From positions 3,667,505-3,731,504 of the forward strand of contig NZ_CP056123.1 in NCBI RefSeq assembly GCF_018219155.1: a DNA stretch of 64,000 bases. Direction: 5' to 3'. Within the stretch, counting starts at the first letter, position 1. Each line of letters opens with the position of its first letter. Shown in pieces: positions 9,163-17,807 of the stretch. The translations under genes were made by a program, and so were the position numbers. Origin of the DNA: Moritella sp. 24. GTDB lineage: Bacteria; Pseudomonadota; Gammaproteobacteria; Enterobacterales; Moritellaceae. The notes below the pieces were generated by a model. The model saw only the letters and a list, made by a program, of their open reading frames with translations. It did no database searches and was not told the origin of the DNA.

Positions 9163-10110
9163 ATGAGTAATCAGTTAGAACAGCTAAGTAAATTAACTAC
9201 AATTGTTGCAGATACAGGCGATGTGGATGCAATTAAATTATACCAGCCTCAAGATGCGACGACGAATCCATCACTTATCTTAAAAGCAGCTGCATTACCG
9301 ACTTATCAACCACTAGTAGCACAAGCAATTGCTTACGCTAAAGAGAATGCAACACCAGAAACACAAGTAGCACTTGCATGTGACAAACTAGCTGTATTAA
9401 TTGGTAAAGAGATCTTAACGACAATTCCAGGTCGTATCTCAACTGAAGTTGACGCACGTCTTTCTTACGATACAGAAGCAAGTGTTAAACAAGCACTACT
9501 ATTAATCGACTTATATAAAGAAGTGGGCATTGAGAAAGAAAACATTCTGATCAAACTGGCTTCTACTTGGGAAGGTATTCGCGCGGCAGAACAGCTTGAA
9601 GCAATGGGCATCAACTGTAACCTAACGCTATTATTCTCTTTCGCTCAAGCGCAAGCATGTGCAGAAGCAGGCGTATACCTAATTTCACCTTTCGTTGGCC
9701 GTATCATGGATTGGCACAAAGCTAAAACAGGCGAAACATATGAAGGTGCTAACGATCCAGGTGTTATCTCTGTAAGCACTATCTACAACTACTACAAAGC
9801 ATCGGGTTATAACACAGTTGTTATGGGCGCAAGCTTCCGTAACACAGGTGAAATCCTAGCACTTGCTGGTTGTGACCGTCTAACAATTGCACCACAGCTA
9901 TTAGAAGAGCTACAAAACTCTTCAGAGCCTGTTGCACAAGCGCTATTCTCTGAAGTAGAACAAACTGCACCGAAAGCAAAACTAACAGAAGCAGCATTCC
10001 GTTGGGATCACAGCCAAGATCCAATGGCAGTTGAAAAACTAGCTGAAGGTATCCGTAACTTCGCTATCGATCAAAACAAACTAGAAGCGATGATTGCTGA
10101 CTTATTTTAA
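9163..10110 (+). CDS. tal: Transaldolase
   Basis: Cytosolic pentose-phosphate enzyme moving a dihydroxyacetone unit between sedoheptulose 7-phosphate and glyceraldehyde 3-phosphate. At 315 residues it matches TalB. Visible motifs are [13 protein letters not shown] near residue 31, the catalytic-lysine strand [18 protein letters not shown] and the phosphate-site segment [20 protein letters not shown]. The ribosome site is weak (GGAC twelve bases upstream). It is monocistronic, followed by a strong terminator; transketolase lies separately at 55.5 kb. Confidence 0.96.
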   Translation: MSNQLEQLSKLTTIVADTGDVDAIKLYQPQDATTNPSLILKAAALPTYQPLVAQAIAYAKENATPETQVALACDKLAVLIGKEILTTIPGRISTEVDARLSYDTEASVKQALLLIDLYKEVGIEKENILIKLASTWEGIRAAEQLEAMGINCNLTLLFSFAQAQACAEAGVYLISPFVGRIMDWHKAKTGETYEGANDPGVISVSTIYNYYKASGYNTVVMGASFRNTGEILALAGCDRLTIAPQLLEELQNSSEPVAQALFSEVEQTAPKAKLTEAAFRWDHSQDPMAVEKLAEGIRNFAIDQNKLEAMIADLF

Positions 10111-10161
10111 TTGGAATAAATAGTTCTAAGCTGAATAAAGCAATACCCAAACATCGTTAAC

Positions 10162-10211
10162 AAAAACGCCCAACTTATTACTCGAGAGAGTCCTACGTTG
10201 GGCGTTTTTTT
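10162..10211 (+). terminator. Terminator after transaldolase
   Basis: AAAAACGCCCAAC pairs with GTTGGGCGTTTTT around a 24-base loop, then a T run. It could also serve the leftward gene that follows. Confidence 0.85.
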
Positions 10212-10259
10212 ATGCATTATTTAACCAATCTACCTAGCAGTAACTTGGTTATATAACGA

Positions 10260-10940
10260 TTATACTTTTGGCCAAGCCAATGTCTCAGGCTGTGCATAAG
10301 CAACTAATGCTTCTTTGCATGCTGGAGTAATAAACTGTTCACCGCTAAGCTCATCAGCAACAAAATTAAAGTCTTCACCATCAAGCGTAAACTGCAAGCT
10401 GTATGCATGTAAGTAAGCGCGATCGTATTTCCAAGCATCAGCACTTTGATACAGCGGATCACCACAGATAGGGCTTCCTAGGCTGTTTAATGCAACACGT
10501 AGTTGGTGTGTCTTACCTGTGTGTGGCTTTAACACAACTAAACGCTTACCATCACCAATGCTTTGTGTGAAAAACTGAGTCACAGCAGGGTTTGTTAACG
10601 TTTTAGTTAAACGCCACATGCTACGACGTGAACGCTCCATATCACCCTTCACTAAACCTTGTTTTTTCTTTGGTTTGCTATCGATAATACCGAGGTAATA
10701 TTTTTGAATCTCATGCAGTTCAAAAAGCTTTGCTAATTTAGCAGCTGATTCTGATGATTTAGCCAGTAACAACAATCCAGATGTAACTTTGTCTAAACGG
10801 TGTACCGGAAATACCAGTCTGCCAATATCCTTTCTGACAATAGAACAAATACCATCAACGCCGTCTTCATCGTGAAAACCGATGCCCGCTGCTTTGTTGA
10901 TAACCAAGAAATCATTATTCTGAAATAAAATGCTATACAT
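10260..10940 (-). CDS. RluA-family pseudouridine synthase (TIGR01621-like)
   Basis: Probably isomerises a uridine in structural RNA. It has the RluA active-site block FPVHRLDKVTSGLLLLAKS, where the Asp is catalytic, and the later PHTGKTHQLRVALNSLG motif. No S4 domain is present. At about 226 residues it is shorter than RluC or RluD and resembles the small TIGR01621 subgroup; its RNA target is unknown. I start at MYSILFQNNDFLVINKAAG because the fold begins there; the frame opens 26 codons earlier with sequence unlike the family. No strong ribosome site is visible. Confidence 0.85.
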   Translation of the reverse strand: MYSILFQNNDFLVINKAAGIGFHDEDGVDGICSIVRKDIGRLVFPVHRLDKVTSGLLLLAKSSESAAKLAKLFELHEIQKYYLGIIDSKPKKKQGLVKGDMERSRRSMWRLTKTLTNPAVTQFFTQSIGDGKRLVVLKPHTGKTHQLRVALNSLGSPICGDPLYQSADAWKYDRAYLHAYSLQFTLDGEDFNFVADELSGEQFITPACKEALVAYAQPETLAWPKV

Positions 10941-10990
10941 TAAAAAAACCAATGCTGAAAATGAGGCCGAAGTGTACCCTAAATAAGCAA

Positions 10991-11014
10991 TATACCCAAG
11001 CGACTTCAAGATCC
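10991..11014. repeat. Copy of a short dispersed repeat (TATACCCAAG type)
   Basis: TATACCCAAG, then CGACTTCAAGATCC. It matches the left part of the element at 31607-31640 at about 20 of 24 positions. It lies in the region upstream of the pseudouridine synthase start. Confidence 0.6.
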
Positions 11015-11128
11015 ACAATCAATAACTCAAATAAAAAATTAGGGATAAAAATCATATCCAACAACCAATAATAACGCTAGGATGAGTAATCGTACACTAG
11101 AATAAGTCATAAAAAGAGGACCTTAACC

Positions 11129-11416
11129 GTGTCAGAGATCAACGCTGAAATTGATATTTATTACTGTCGCCAATGTAACTGGATGTTACGCTCAACTTGG
11201 TTAACGCAAGAGCTGCTGCATACGTTCGGTGAGGAGATCAGTAAAATAAGCTTACACCCAGATACAGGGGGCCGCTTTGAGATCCATTGTAATCAGCAAC
11301 TGATTTGGGAACGTAAACAAGACGGCGGTTTTCCAGAAGCGAAAGTATTAAAACAACGCGTACGAGACATCATCGCTCCAGCGCGTGATCTCGGCCACTG
11401 CGATCGTACGGTGTAA
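11129..11416 (+). CDS. SelT/SelW/SelH-like (Rdx family) thioredoxin-fold protein
   Basis: Small redox-type protein of unknown substrate. The first strand is followed at once by the active-site CRQC (a CxxC where some relatives carry selenocysteine), and the family continues with LHPDTGGRFEIHCN, WERKQDGGFPEAKVLKQRVRD and a C-terminal LGHCDR. The start is GTG with AGAGGA eight bases upstream. The M15 peptidase gene begins four bases beyond its stop, so the two are probably co-translated. Function is inferred from fold only. Confidence 0.85.
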   Translation: MSEINAEIDIYYCRQCNWMLRSTWLTQELLHTFGEEISKISLHPDTGGRFEIHCNQQLIWERKQDGGFPEAKVLKQRVRDIIAPARDLGHCDRTV

Positions 11417-11420
11417 ATAC

Positions 11421-12104
11421 ATGCAATTAACAACACTTGAGCTATCAGGTCAAACACAAAGCCACGTCATTGAAGTGCCTTCACAACCACGCTTTATCCA
11501 CCAGCAAGTATTACCTGCATTTCAGCAATTACAAGTAAAGGCAAAACAAGCTGGGTTCGCACTTACAATTGTCTCTAGCTTTCGCTCTTTTGAACAACAG
11601 CTAAGCATTTGGAATAATAAATTTAGCGGGCTAAGACCCATTCTAGATCATGATAGCCAGCCATTAGATCCAGCTATACTAAGTGAAGAAGAAAAAGTAT
11701 TCGCAATATTACGTTGGTCAATGTTACCCGGTGCCAGCCGCCATCACTGGGGAAGTGAAATTGATGTATGTGATAACAATGCGTTACCAACAGGCTATCA
11801 GCTACAATTAATCCCACAAGAATATGATGAAGGTGGTTATCTTGCAGCATTTTCAACGTGGTTAGATAACAATATTACCGACTTTGGCTTCTATCGTCCT
11901 TATGATAAAGATCGTGGTGGAGTATCCCGAGAGCCTTGGCATTTAAGTTATGCGCCTATCGCAGCACAAGCGCAGCAAGCTTGCACATTAGCATTCATCA
12001 CCAACACCATTAGTAATGCTGATATTCAAGGTAAAGCGGCTATTTTAGCCAATATAGAACAGATTTATACGCAATACATAAATAACGTATCAACACCCAA
12101 TTAA
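11421..12104 (+). CDS. M15-family D-Ala-D-Ala carboxypeptidase (VanY-like)
   Basis: Zinc peptidase expected to trim peptidoglycan peptides. The zinc site is visible as SRHHWGSEIDV (SxHxxGxxxD pattern) and EPWHLSY. About 227 residues. There is no clear signal peptide, so how it reaches the periplasm is unclear; it may act on recycled cytosolic muropeptides. The frame opens 36 bases upstream inside the SelW-like gene, but the ATG just after that gene's stop gives MQLTTLELSG, and coupling with the upstream stop is likely. No independent ribosome site is evident. Confidence 0.85.
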   Translation: MQLTTLELSGQTQSHVIEVPSQPRFIHQQVLPAFQQLQVKAKQAGFALTIVSSFRSFEQQLSIWNNKFSGLRPILDHDSQPLDPAILSEEEKVFAILRWSMLPGASRHHWGSEIDVCDNNALPTGYQLQLIPQEYDEGGYLAAFSTWLDNNITDFGFYRPYDKDRGGVSREPWHLSYAPIAAQAQQACTLAFITNTISNADIQGKAAILANIEQIYTQYINNVSTPN

Positions 12105-12135
12105 TAACGCTCACACAATAATAGAAGGAGGATTT

Positions 12136-12399
12136 ATGGTTTGGATCATTATTCTAGTTGCCTTAGGTTTTATTCTAGGGTCTATCATGACATTAAAATA
12201 CACCGCAAACATGAAAATGAAAATACCAAAAGAAATTGAAGAACAATATAGTAAAAGTTTACATCTGGATGCAGGAAAAAATGCGAAACCATTACCGGAT
12301 GATAATGAAGATGACCAACAAGCTTATAACAACGAATACCGTAACGAATACGAAAAAAATCCAATGCAGCATGATGAGAAAAAAGACATAAACAAATAA
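12136..12399 (+). CDS. Small single-pass membrane protein (DUF2897-like)
   Basis: 87-residue protein with one N-terminal hydrophobic helix, VWIIILVALGFILGSIMTL, followed by a basic Lys/Met stretch and an acidic, Asn/Gln/Asp-rich tail predicted to be disordered. AGAAGGAGG lies close before the ATG, so translation is likely strong. It follows the M15 peptidase by about 30 bases and precedes a strong terminator, so it ends the three-gene unit. The DUF2897 match is from memory of the short N-terminal pattern and is tentative. Confidence 0.7.
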   Translation: MVWIIILVALGFILGSIMTLKYTANMKMKIPKEIEEQYSKSLHLDAGKNAKPLPDDNEDDQQAYNNEYRNEYEKNPMQHDEKKDINK

Positions 12400-12446
12400 A
12401 TATTAGGTCGTTTTACATCTCGAATAAATAACTCGTATCTATAAAC

Positions 12447-12487
12447 AATAAGGGCCTATGTACTGCATACATAGGCCCTTATTTTTT
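12447..12487. terminator. Strong bidirectional terminator
   Basis: A near-perfect stem, AATAAGGGCCTATGTA with TACATAGGCCCTTATT, around CTGCA, with T run. It lies between the convergent small membrane protein and bamC. Confidence 0.9.
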
Positions 12488-12542
12488 ATTAACACGGCTT
12501 TATTAATACCGTGCGATTAACACATTATGTGTTTAATCAATA

Positions 12543-13670
12543 TTACTCAGTCCCAGCTTTCTCTGCACGTAATGCATCAGCTGCGTCTTTCAAGCTTATG
12601 AATAACTGACTCATGGTTTCAGCAGACAAAGGTTGCTTGTCTTCACCAAAGAATGCAATTGAAGTATGGCCTTTAATTTCACCTACCTGAATACGATAAT
12701 CATCTTCAGCTAATGTCACACGAGTGACTTTATTATTAATCCAATAGTCATCCGTTTGCTCATCAAAGCTAACAAGCATTGTTGACGCCAATTTATCTTC
12801 GTCTTCAACGGTCATGCCCACTTTATTCAACACCATTGGTAATAACTTCCAGGCATCATCAAACGGGATGTTTAACGTAATAACAGGGTGTTTCTGATCA
12901 ACAAAATCGATTTTAAGCTTCGAGGCTTTTTGTTGTTCAGTTTCTTTATTATTACCTTCAATACGATCAATTTCGTAATAAATATTAAGCAGGTTTAGCA
13001 TTTGCACAGCAAAACGACGACTGTCGCCTTTACTTAGTTCATTATCAACCTTAGTGCCTTCTAAACGTTCTTCATGGTCAATCAAATCAACCTGTAGACC
13101 CACAGTACGTTTACTTGCAGCTGTTAACAGTGTGAACTTATAACGCTGTTTTAGTTCATAATCAGATACTTCTTTAAATTCATCAAAGGTATCTTGATTA
13201 ATTAACCAATCAGTCTCTAACGTATGATTCGCATCATCCAATTTCGCAATAGCGACTTTTTTGTCGGCTAAGAAATTTGCTAATAACGACCATACTTGTG
13301 CAGTAATATCATCTTGCGAGCTACGACTATTAAACCAAATAGTGACATTATCACTACCTTCTTCAACACGTACTAACGGTGATAACGCCAATACTTGCAC
13401 TGGAGAACGTACATCAACATCGGCACCAACAGGGTAGTTTTCAGTCCCTTCAACGAGTTCAGGCACATCATAACGCTGTGTATACAAAGGAGTATCAAGT
13501 CCCTCAGCAATCACCAACTCCGGTTTGATTGTTTGATTTAAATATTCAAAATCTAGATTTGCTTGACGTCTTGTATCTGATCCTGAACAAGCACTGACTA
13601 AAATAGCACACGCTATAACGCTATAGCGTTTAGCGGCAGTCAAGCGGTGACCTGTTGATGACATAGTCAT
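12543..13670 (-). CDS. bamC: Outer membrane assembly lipoprotein BamC
   Basis: Lipoprotein of the BAM complex that folds beta-barrel proteins into the outer membrane. The signal sequence ends in the lipobox LVSAC, giving a lipidated cysteine near residue 29. Next comes an unstructured region with PELVIAEGLDTPLYTQRYDVPE, which in BamC binds BamD, and two helix-grip domains. Length 375 is slightly above E. coli BamC (344). It follows dapA on the same strand, as in E. coli (dapA-bamC). Confidence 0.92.
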   Translation of the reverse strand: MTMSSTGHRLTAAKRYSVIACAILVSACSGSDTRRQANLDFEYLNQTIKPELVIAEGLDTPLYTQRYDVPELVEGTENYPVGADVDVRSPVQVLALSPLVRVEEGSDNVTIWFNSRSSQDDITAQVWSLLANFLADKKVAIAKLDDANHTLETDWLINQDTFDEFKEVSDYELKQRYKFTLLTAASKRTVGLQVDLIDHEERLEGTKVDNELSKGDSRRFAVQMLNLLNIYYEIDRIEGNNKETEQQKASKLKIDFVDQKHPVITLNIPFDDAWKLLPMVLNKVGMTVEDEDKLASTMLVSFDEQTDDYWINNKVTRVTLAEDDYRIQVGEIKGHTSIAFFGEDKQPLSAETMSQLFISLKDAADALRAEKAGTE

Positions 13671-13697
13671 AGTATTAATATTCCCTAATTCAAAAAT

Positions 13698-14576
13698 TTA
13701 TGCATCCACTGCAAGTGCGAGTGCCGCACTCACCTGAGCATGATATTGCTGATCTAATTCAATTAATGGTAACCGTAAGTTAGCCGTTTCAATCAAAGAT
13801 AACTGTTTGCACGCCCATTTTACCGGGATTGGATTTGATTCGACAAATAAATCTTGATGTAAACGCATTAATTTATTATTAATTTCAGTCGCTTCTTCAC
13901 GTTGTCCCGCTAATGAAAAACGGCACATACGGCTCATTGCATCTGCAGCCACATTACTGGTAACAGAAATAACCCCATTACCGCCTTGTAGCATAAACTC
14001 ACAACCCGTTGCATCATCACCACTATATAGTAAAAAATCATCGGGTAAGAAAGGTTTAATCTGAGTTAAGCGAGATAAATCACCGGTAGCATCTTTGATA
14101 CCTATAATAGCATTAAGTTCCGCCAATCGAATGACGATCTCATCACTAATATCACAGCCTGTACGACCCGGTACATTATACAAAATCTGAGGTAAATCAC
14201 AGGCTTCAGTAATGGCTTTGTAATGCTGATATAAGCCTTCTTGGGTTGGCTTATTATAATAAGGCGTGACACAAAGTCCGGCTGTCACACCTAACTTGTG
14301 TAATTCTTGGCTTAAGGCAATGCTATTACGGGTACTGTTTGATCCTGTCCCTGCAATAATAGCAATACGGCCCTGCGCTATTTCGAGTACGTATTTAACC
14401 ACCTCAAGGTGCTCATTTTGAGCAAACGTGCAAGATTCACCTGTCGTACCCAACACCGCCAGTGCAGTGGTATTACTTTGGATATGATATTCAACTAAAC
14501 CTTGTAAAGAGCAAAGATCGACGTCTCCGTTGTCGAGCATAGGAGTAATAAGTGCGACGATATTACCTGTTAACAT
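13698..14576 (-). CDS. dapA: 4-hydroxy-tetrahydrodipicolinate synthase
   Basis: Condenses pyruvate with aspartate semialdehyde, the first committed step to diaminopimelate and lysine. The Schiff-base lysine is in IIGIKDATGDLSRL, the catalytic tyrosine in TPYYNKPTQEG, and the GTTGES and YNVPGRTGCD motifs are present. 292 residues, normal. The frame extends 22 codons upstream, but MLTGNIVALITPML aligns with DapA starts and has AAGG five bases before it. It is divergent from gcvR and upstream of bamC. Confidence 0.96.
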   Translation of the reverse strand: MLTGNIVALITPMLDNGDVDLCSLQGLVEYHIQSNTTALAVLGTTGESCTFAQNEHLEVVKYVLEIAQGRIAIIAGTGSNSTRNSIALSQELHKLGVTAGLCVTPYYNKPTQEGLYQHYKAITEACDLPQILYNVPGRTGCDISDEIVIRLAELNAIIGIKDATGDLSRLTQIKPFLPDDFLLYSGDDATGCEFMLQGGNGVISVTSNVAADAMSRMCRFSLAGQREEATEINNKLMRLHQDLFVESNPIPVKWACKQLSLIETANLRLPLIELDQQYHAQVSAALALAVDA

Positions 14577-14781
14577 ATTGGCCTTGTGATAACTAACTAT
14601 AAAACACGTGGCATAATAGTATGTAGCGGTCAGTTGCCGCAAGCATATTTTGGTTATATGCCGACTAACATCAATATGCTGGTTGATAAGCTTACGGATT
14701 GTTGCATCTTGAAGTTGCTTGGGTATATCATACTCTACTTGCTTACTTTAATTTACCCAGAAGAAAAGGACCTGGAAGAAA

Positions 14782-15321
14782 ATGACGCAGAATTTAGTTA
14801 TCACTGCCCTTGGCAGCAATAGTCCAGGTATCGTCCACAAACTAATAGGCCACGTAAGTAACTGTGGTTGCAATATTGTTGATAGCAAACTCGCTATTTT
14901 TGGTAATGAGTTCACGCTAATTATGCTGTTATCTGGTGAATGGAATGCCATGATTCAAATCGAATCAAGCTTGCCATTAAAAAGCCAAGAACTCGATTTA
15001 ATCACCATGATGAAACGCACTGAACGTCACGAACCAATCAACTATGACCATACCATTGATGTCGAAGTCACCATCCCAGATTCAACCGGTCTTATCGAGC
15101 AGTTCACGCTATTCTTTACCAACAATAATCTCAATTTAGCGGGATTACGCTCAGAAGTACTGACCAGCTCTGACAACAAAGATATTCTCAAAGCTAACTT
15201 CACCTTAAACACAACATTAGATTGTGATTTAGCTATCTTGGAATCAGAACTCGCCGGTCTATGCATGCTCTTAAATGCCGAGTATCAATTTATGGTGGAA
15301 AACAAAGTCGCTACATCTTAA
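14782..15321 (+). CDS. gcvR: GcvR-like ACT-domain regulator of glycine cleavage
   Basis: Probable partner of GcvA that represses the glycine cleavage operon when glycine is low. Two ACT domains are visible: LVITALGSNSPGIVHKLIGH at the N-terminus and VEVTIPDSTGLIEQFTLFF in the second half. It has no DNA-binding domain, as expected for GcvR. GGAAG precedes the ATG. It is divergent from dapA as in E. coli, but bcp, its E. coli neighbour, is 1.8 kb away. Confidence 0.88.
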   Translation: MTQNLVITALGSNSPGIVHKLIGHVSNCGCNIVDSKLAIFGNEFTLIMLLSGEWNAMIQIESSLPLKSQELDLITMMKRTERHEPINYDHTIDVEVTIPDSTGLIEQFTLFFTNNNLNLAGLRSEVLTSSDNKDILKANFTLNTTLDCDLAILESELAGLCMLLNAEYQFMVENKVATS

Positions 15322-15329
15322 ACGAGTAA

Positions 15330-15358
15330 GCGCGGTTAGTAGTAAATACTAACCGCGC
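15330..15358. terminator. Perfect 12-bp hairpin after gcvR
   Basis: GCGCGGTTAGTA and TACTAACCGCGC enclose GTAAA. There is no T run on either side, so termination may be weak or the hairpin may protect the gcvR mRNA end. Confidence 0.6.
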
Positions 15359-15388
15359 CCAATCTTAATACTTGAACAAGCTGTACGA

Positions 15389-15952
15389 TCAATTCACCGA
15401 TGCTGACAAGGTATTATTCGCTTCTCTCAATTGGCTCTTCTTACGATTTTGACGTCTTAATATATAAGGCATCAAGAACATATATATCCCCGTAATCCAC
15501 AACATAAGTAAGATCACCGAAGCCGGTAAAAACAGCCATAATTTAGCATGTTCATGGAAGAATGAGCCATCATGCAAAGATTCAATCAGATCGGAACGGC
15601 GATAGGCAACTTGCAAGATCTTACCACTGGCATTATCAATTTGAATTTCGACTTTGTTTTTAGCTCTGACCTTCACAATACCTTTCGAAGGACGAACATC
15701 CATACGACTGACATTTTTCCAGCTCTGGATCTCAGCTTCAGGGACTGTACTAGCGATATCTAATATCTGTTGAAATGATAGTTGCGGGATTTTACTCTCG
15801 CCTTTCATACTCGCGGGTTGAACCCAAGTAACTTCTTTTTTTACTTGTAGTAATAACCCACTAATAAGCACAACGAGTATCGGAAGCGCGATAATTGCAG
15901 CGCCCCAGTAATGAGTCTTACGATTAACACGTTTCCAGTTCACTTTTTTCAT
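15389..15952 (-). CDS. PepSY-associated membrane protein, likely iron-regulated
   Basis: 187 residues with two membrane helices: one near residues 17-37 (IIALPILVVLISGLLLQVK) and one near 140-165 (LWLFLPASVILLMLWITGIYMFLM). The periplasmic part between holds a PepSY-like domain (FQQILDIA..., VEIQIDNASGKILQVAYRRSD, SLHDGSFF). Conserved His residues (THYWG, LHDG, FFHEHAKLW) could bind heme or metal as in related ferric-reductase-like PepSY-TM proteins. A good Fur-box match lies 44 bases before the start. The role in iron uptake or reduction is inferred; no receptor is linked. Confidence 0.8.
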   Translation of the reverse strand: MKKVNWKRVNRKTHYWGAAIIALPILVVLISGLLLQVKKEVTWVQPASMKGESKIPQLSFQQILDIASTVPEAEIQSWKNVSRMDVRPSKGIVKVRAKNKVEIQIDNASGKILQVAYRRSDLIESLHDGSFFHEHAKLWLFLPASVILLMLWITGIYMFLMPYILRRQNRKKSQLREANNTLSASVN

Positions 15953-15995
15953 ACAACTTCCTTGTTACTTAGTCTAGATTCTAAATAACGCAAAG

Positions 15996-16014
15996 TGTAA
16001 TGATAATGATTACC
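15996..16014 (-). promoter_or_regulatory. Candidate Fur box
   Basis: TGTAATGATAATGATTACC matches the 19-bp Fur consensus GATAATGATAATCATTATC at 15 of 19 positions. It sits 44-62 bases upstream of the PepSY-gene ATG, a normal operator position. Confidence 0.7.
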
Positions 16015-16168
16015 ACTTGCAACTACTAATAAGGGGGAGAAAAGTATTAATTAACCATATATAAAGTCGTAAATTTCACGTGATTCATAATAAACAATAA
16101 AAATACCACTTGAATACATAAACGACAGCACATTTATCGTCTTCAATACTAATAACGATATTTTTATT

Positions 16169-16351
16169 TTATCGACCTAAAACACAACTTTTTACACCGG
16201 TATATCCTTCGATACCCGACTTATCACTCGCACAACTCAAGGTATCTAAATAATGTTGACCGGACTTCAGCGTATTTTTATTACCCGTCGCCCCAAAAAA
16301 TAGAACGCTAATAAATAATACAGAAAATAAAACCTGCTTTTGTTCTAACAT
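16169..16351 (-). CDS. Small putative exported protein (60 residues)
   Basis: MLEQKQVLFSVLFISVLFFGATG resembles a signal peptide or membrane anchor; the remainder is short with two cysteines, in LSCASDKSG and VKSCVLGR, which could form a disulfide. I choose this ATG over one ten codons upstream because AGGA stands seven bases before it. No family is recognised. It lies between the Fur-regulated PepSY gene and another hypothetical gene, all on the same strand but with long gaps. It could still be a chance frame. Confidence 0.5.
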   Translation of the reverse strand: MLEQKQVLFSVLFISVLFFGATGNKNTLKSGQHYLDTLSCASDKSGIEGYTGVKSCVLGR

Positions 16352-16486
16352 AAGCTTATCCTCACATCGTATGTCATTCATTTAATATTGAACATATCGA
16401 TAGAAAACAAAGCCTAAATAACAAAAAAACTTTCGAAAACAGCAGTTTATAATAATGAATAAACTACCTTACTGTTTGAGTGAATA

Positions 16487-16969
16487 TCATACCGAATAAA
16501 TATAATCTAATACCTCACGCTTTTTTGGTCCTTGAATACGCCACTGCATCATAAGATTATCGGCATACAGAACAAACGACGCATCATAATTATCTGCCGC
16601 ACATTGATGTGATTGACGTGTAACCAATTCCCCTAGCCCGTTTTCAATAATATCAAACAGAAATACAGGGTTATCCCAACCAAAACGAAGATGGGTTAAA
16701 CGAATATGATCACCTTCAAATTGCCACAAATATTGATTCTGCATCGATACCTTTCGATCTGCGGTAACATAATAATCACCACGTTCAATCGTTTCGACAA
16801 CCGCCCCTAATTCGATATCGTCCGACACTGAAGCCATATTACCGCGGCGTTTAATTAACCCCTGTCCTTCACCTTGCCAGCCTGTGACAGATTCATTATC
16901 TGTGTTCACTTTAAAACTAAATTTGTTTAAGCGATTAAGTAGAGTCCACAACTCAGCCAATGTTTGCAT
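16487..16969 (-). CDS. Conserved-looking hypothetical protein (possibly DUF6314-like)
   Basis: 160 residues, cytosolic, no signal or membrane segment. The sequence alternates beta-strand-like stretches (SVTGWQGEGQGLIKRRG, DYYVTADRKVSMQNQYLWQF, HIRLTHLRFG) suggesting a lipocalin-like barrel. The ending MMQWRIQGPKKREVLDYIYS recalls the conserved C-terminus of DUF6314 proteins, but this is tentative. Start: the second ATG of MTMQ has AGGGG six bases before it, while the first directly abuts AGGGG. Divergent from bcp. Confidence 0.7.
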   Translation of the reverse strand: MQTLAELWTLLNRLNKFSFKVNTDNESVTGWQGEGQGLIKRRGNMASVSDDIELGAVVETIERGDYYVTADRKVSMQNQYLWQFEGDHIRLTHLRFGWDNPVFLFDIIENGLGELVTRQSHQCAADNYDASFVLYADNLMMQWRIQGPKKREVLDYIYSV

Positions 16970-17121
16970 TGTCATCCCCTTAAATACGAGTTATCACTAT
17001 TTTATTATGCATAAATGCATTTATGTCGCATTGTGTCGATTGCTAATAGTCTCTTGTCGACAGACAAAAAGTCACGCACAATAGCCACATACGTTAATTC
17101 ATTGTTAGGACACTTATATCC

Positions 17122-17631
17122 ATGCAAACTTTAAAGTCTGGTGATAAAGCACCATCGTTTACGCTACTCAACCAACATAATGAAAGCATTTCGCTTGATT
17201 CATTAGCTGGTAAAAAAGTCTTAGCGTATTTCTACCCGAAAGCAATGACACCTGGTTGCACAACACAAGCGCAAAATTTACGTGATCATATCACAGCATT
17301 AGCAGCGCAGAATGTAGAAGTACTTGGTATCAGCCCTGATGAAGTAGTTCGTCTGACTAAATTTAGTGTGCGTGATGAATTAAACTTTAGCCTACTGTCA
17401 GATCCTGATCATGCAGTTGCAGATGCTTTCGGTATCTGGGGCCTTAAAAAGTTCATGGGTAAGGAATATGACGGCATCCACCGCCTATCATTTTTAATTG
17501 ATGAGCAAGGTGTTGTTGAACATGTATTTACGTCTGCATCGCTAAAAGCAGTGCCACTAGAAGGTGAATACAGCAAATTTAAAACAAAAGATCATCACCA
17601 AGTAGTATTGGATTATTTAACGGCTAAGTAG
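17122..17631 (+). CDS. bcp: Thiol peroxidase Bcp (peroxiredoxin), one-cysteine form
   Basis: Thioredoxin-type peroxidase reducing hydrogen peroxide and organic peroxides. The active-site segment YFYPKAMTPGCTTQAQNLRD carries the peroxidatic cysteine (about residue 46). E. coli Bcp has a second, resolving cysteine five residues later; here it is Gln, and the protein has no other cysteine, so it must be a one-Cys enzyme needing an external thiol. Conserved SPDEV and the GIHRLSFLIDEQG strand are present. Normal length (169). Confidence 0.95.
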   Translation: MQTLKSGDKAPSFTLLNQHNESISLDSLAGKKVLAYFYPKAMTPGCTTQAQNLRDHITALAAQNVEVLGISPDEVVRLTKFSVRDELNFSLLSDPDHAVADAFGIWGLKKFMGKEYDGIHRLSFLIDEQGVVEHVFTSASLKAVPLEGEYSKFKTKDHHQVVLDYLTAK

Positions 17632-17670
17632 TCAGTTATATTAATTATTTATACCAGTAATAACACTGCA

Positions 17671-17716
17671 GCCAGTAACCTTGAGTATCCAATCATTCAA
17701 GTTTACTGGCTTTTTT
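17671..17716 (+). terminator. Terminator after bcp
   Basis: GCCAGTAA pairs with TTTACTGGC, extended by CTTGA/TCAAG, followed by a T run. Confidence 0.8.
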
Positions 17717-17807
17717 CATCTATGATAGTGTTCTAGTATTTCTACTAGTTTCACCGTGTGGGACGAATCAATATACTCTTCGAAAATAAAGTAAGAGAGT
17801 TAATAGA

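Noticed and set aside
9821-10024. Minus-strand frame inside transaldolase
   Set aside because: Shadow of a strongly conserved gene; leucine-rich composition results from the opposite-strand codons.
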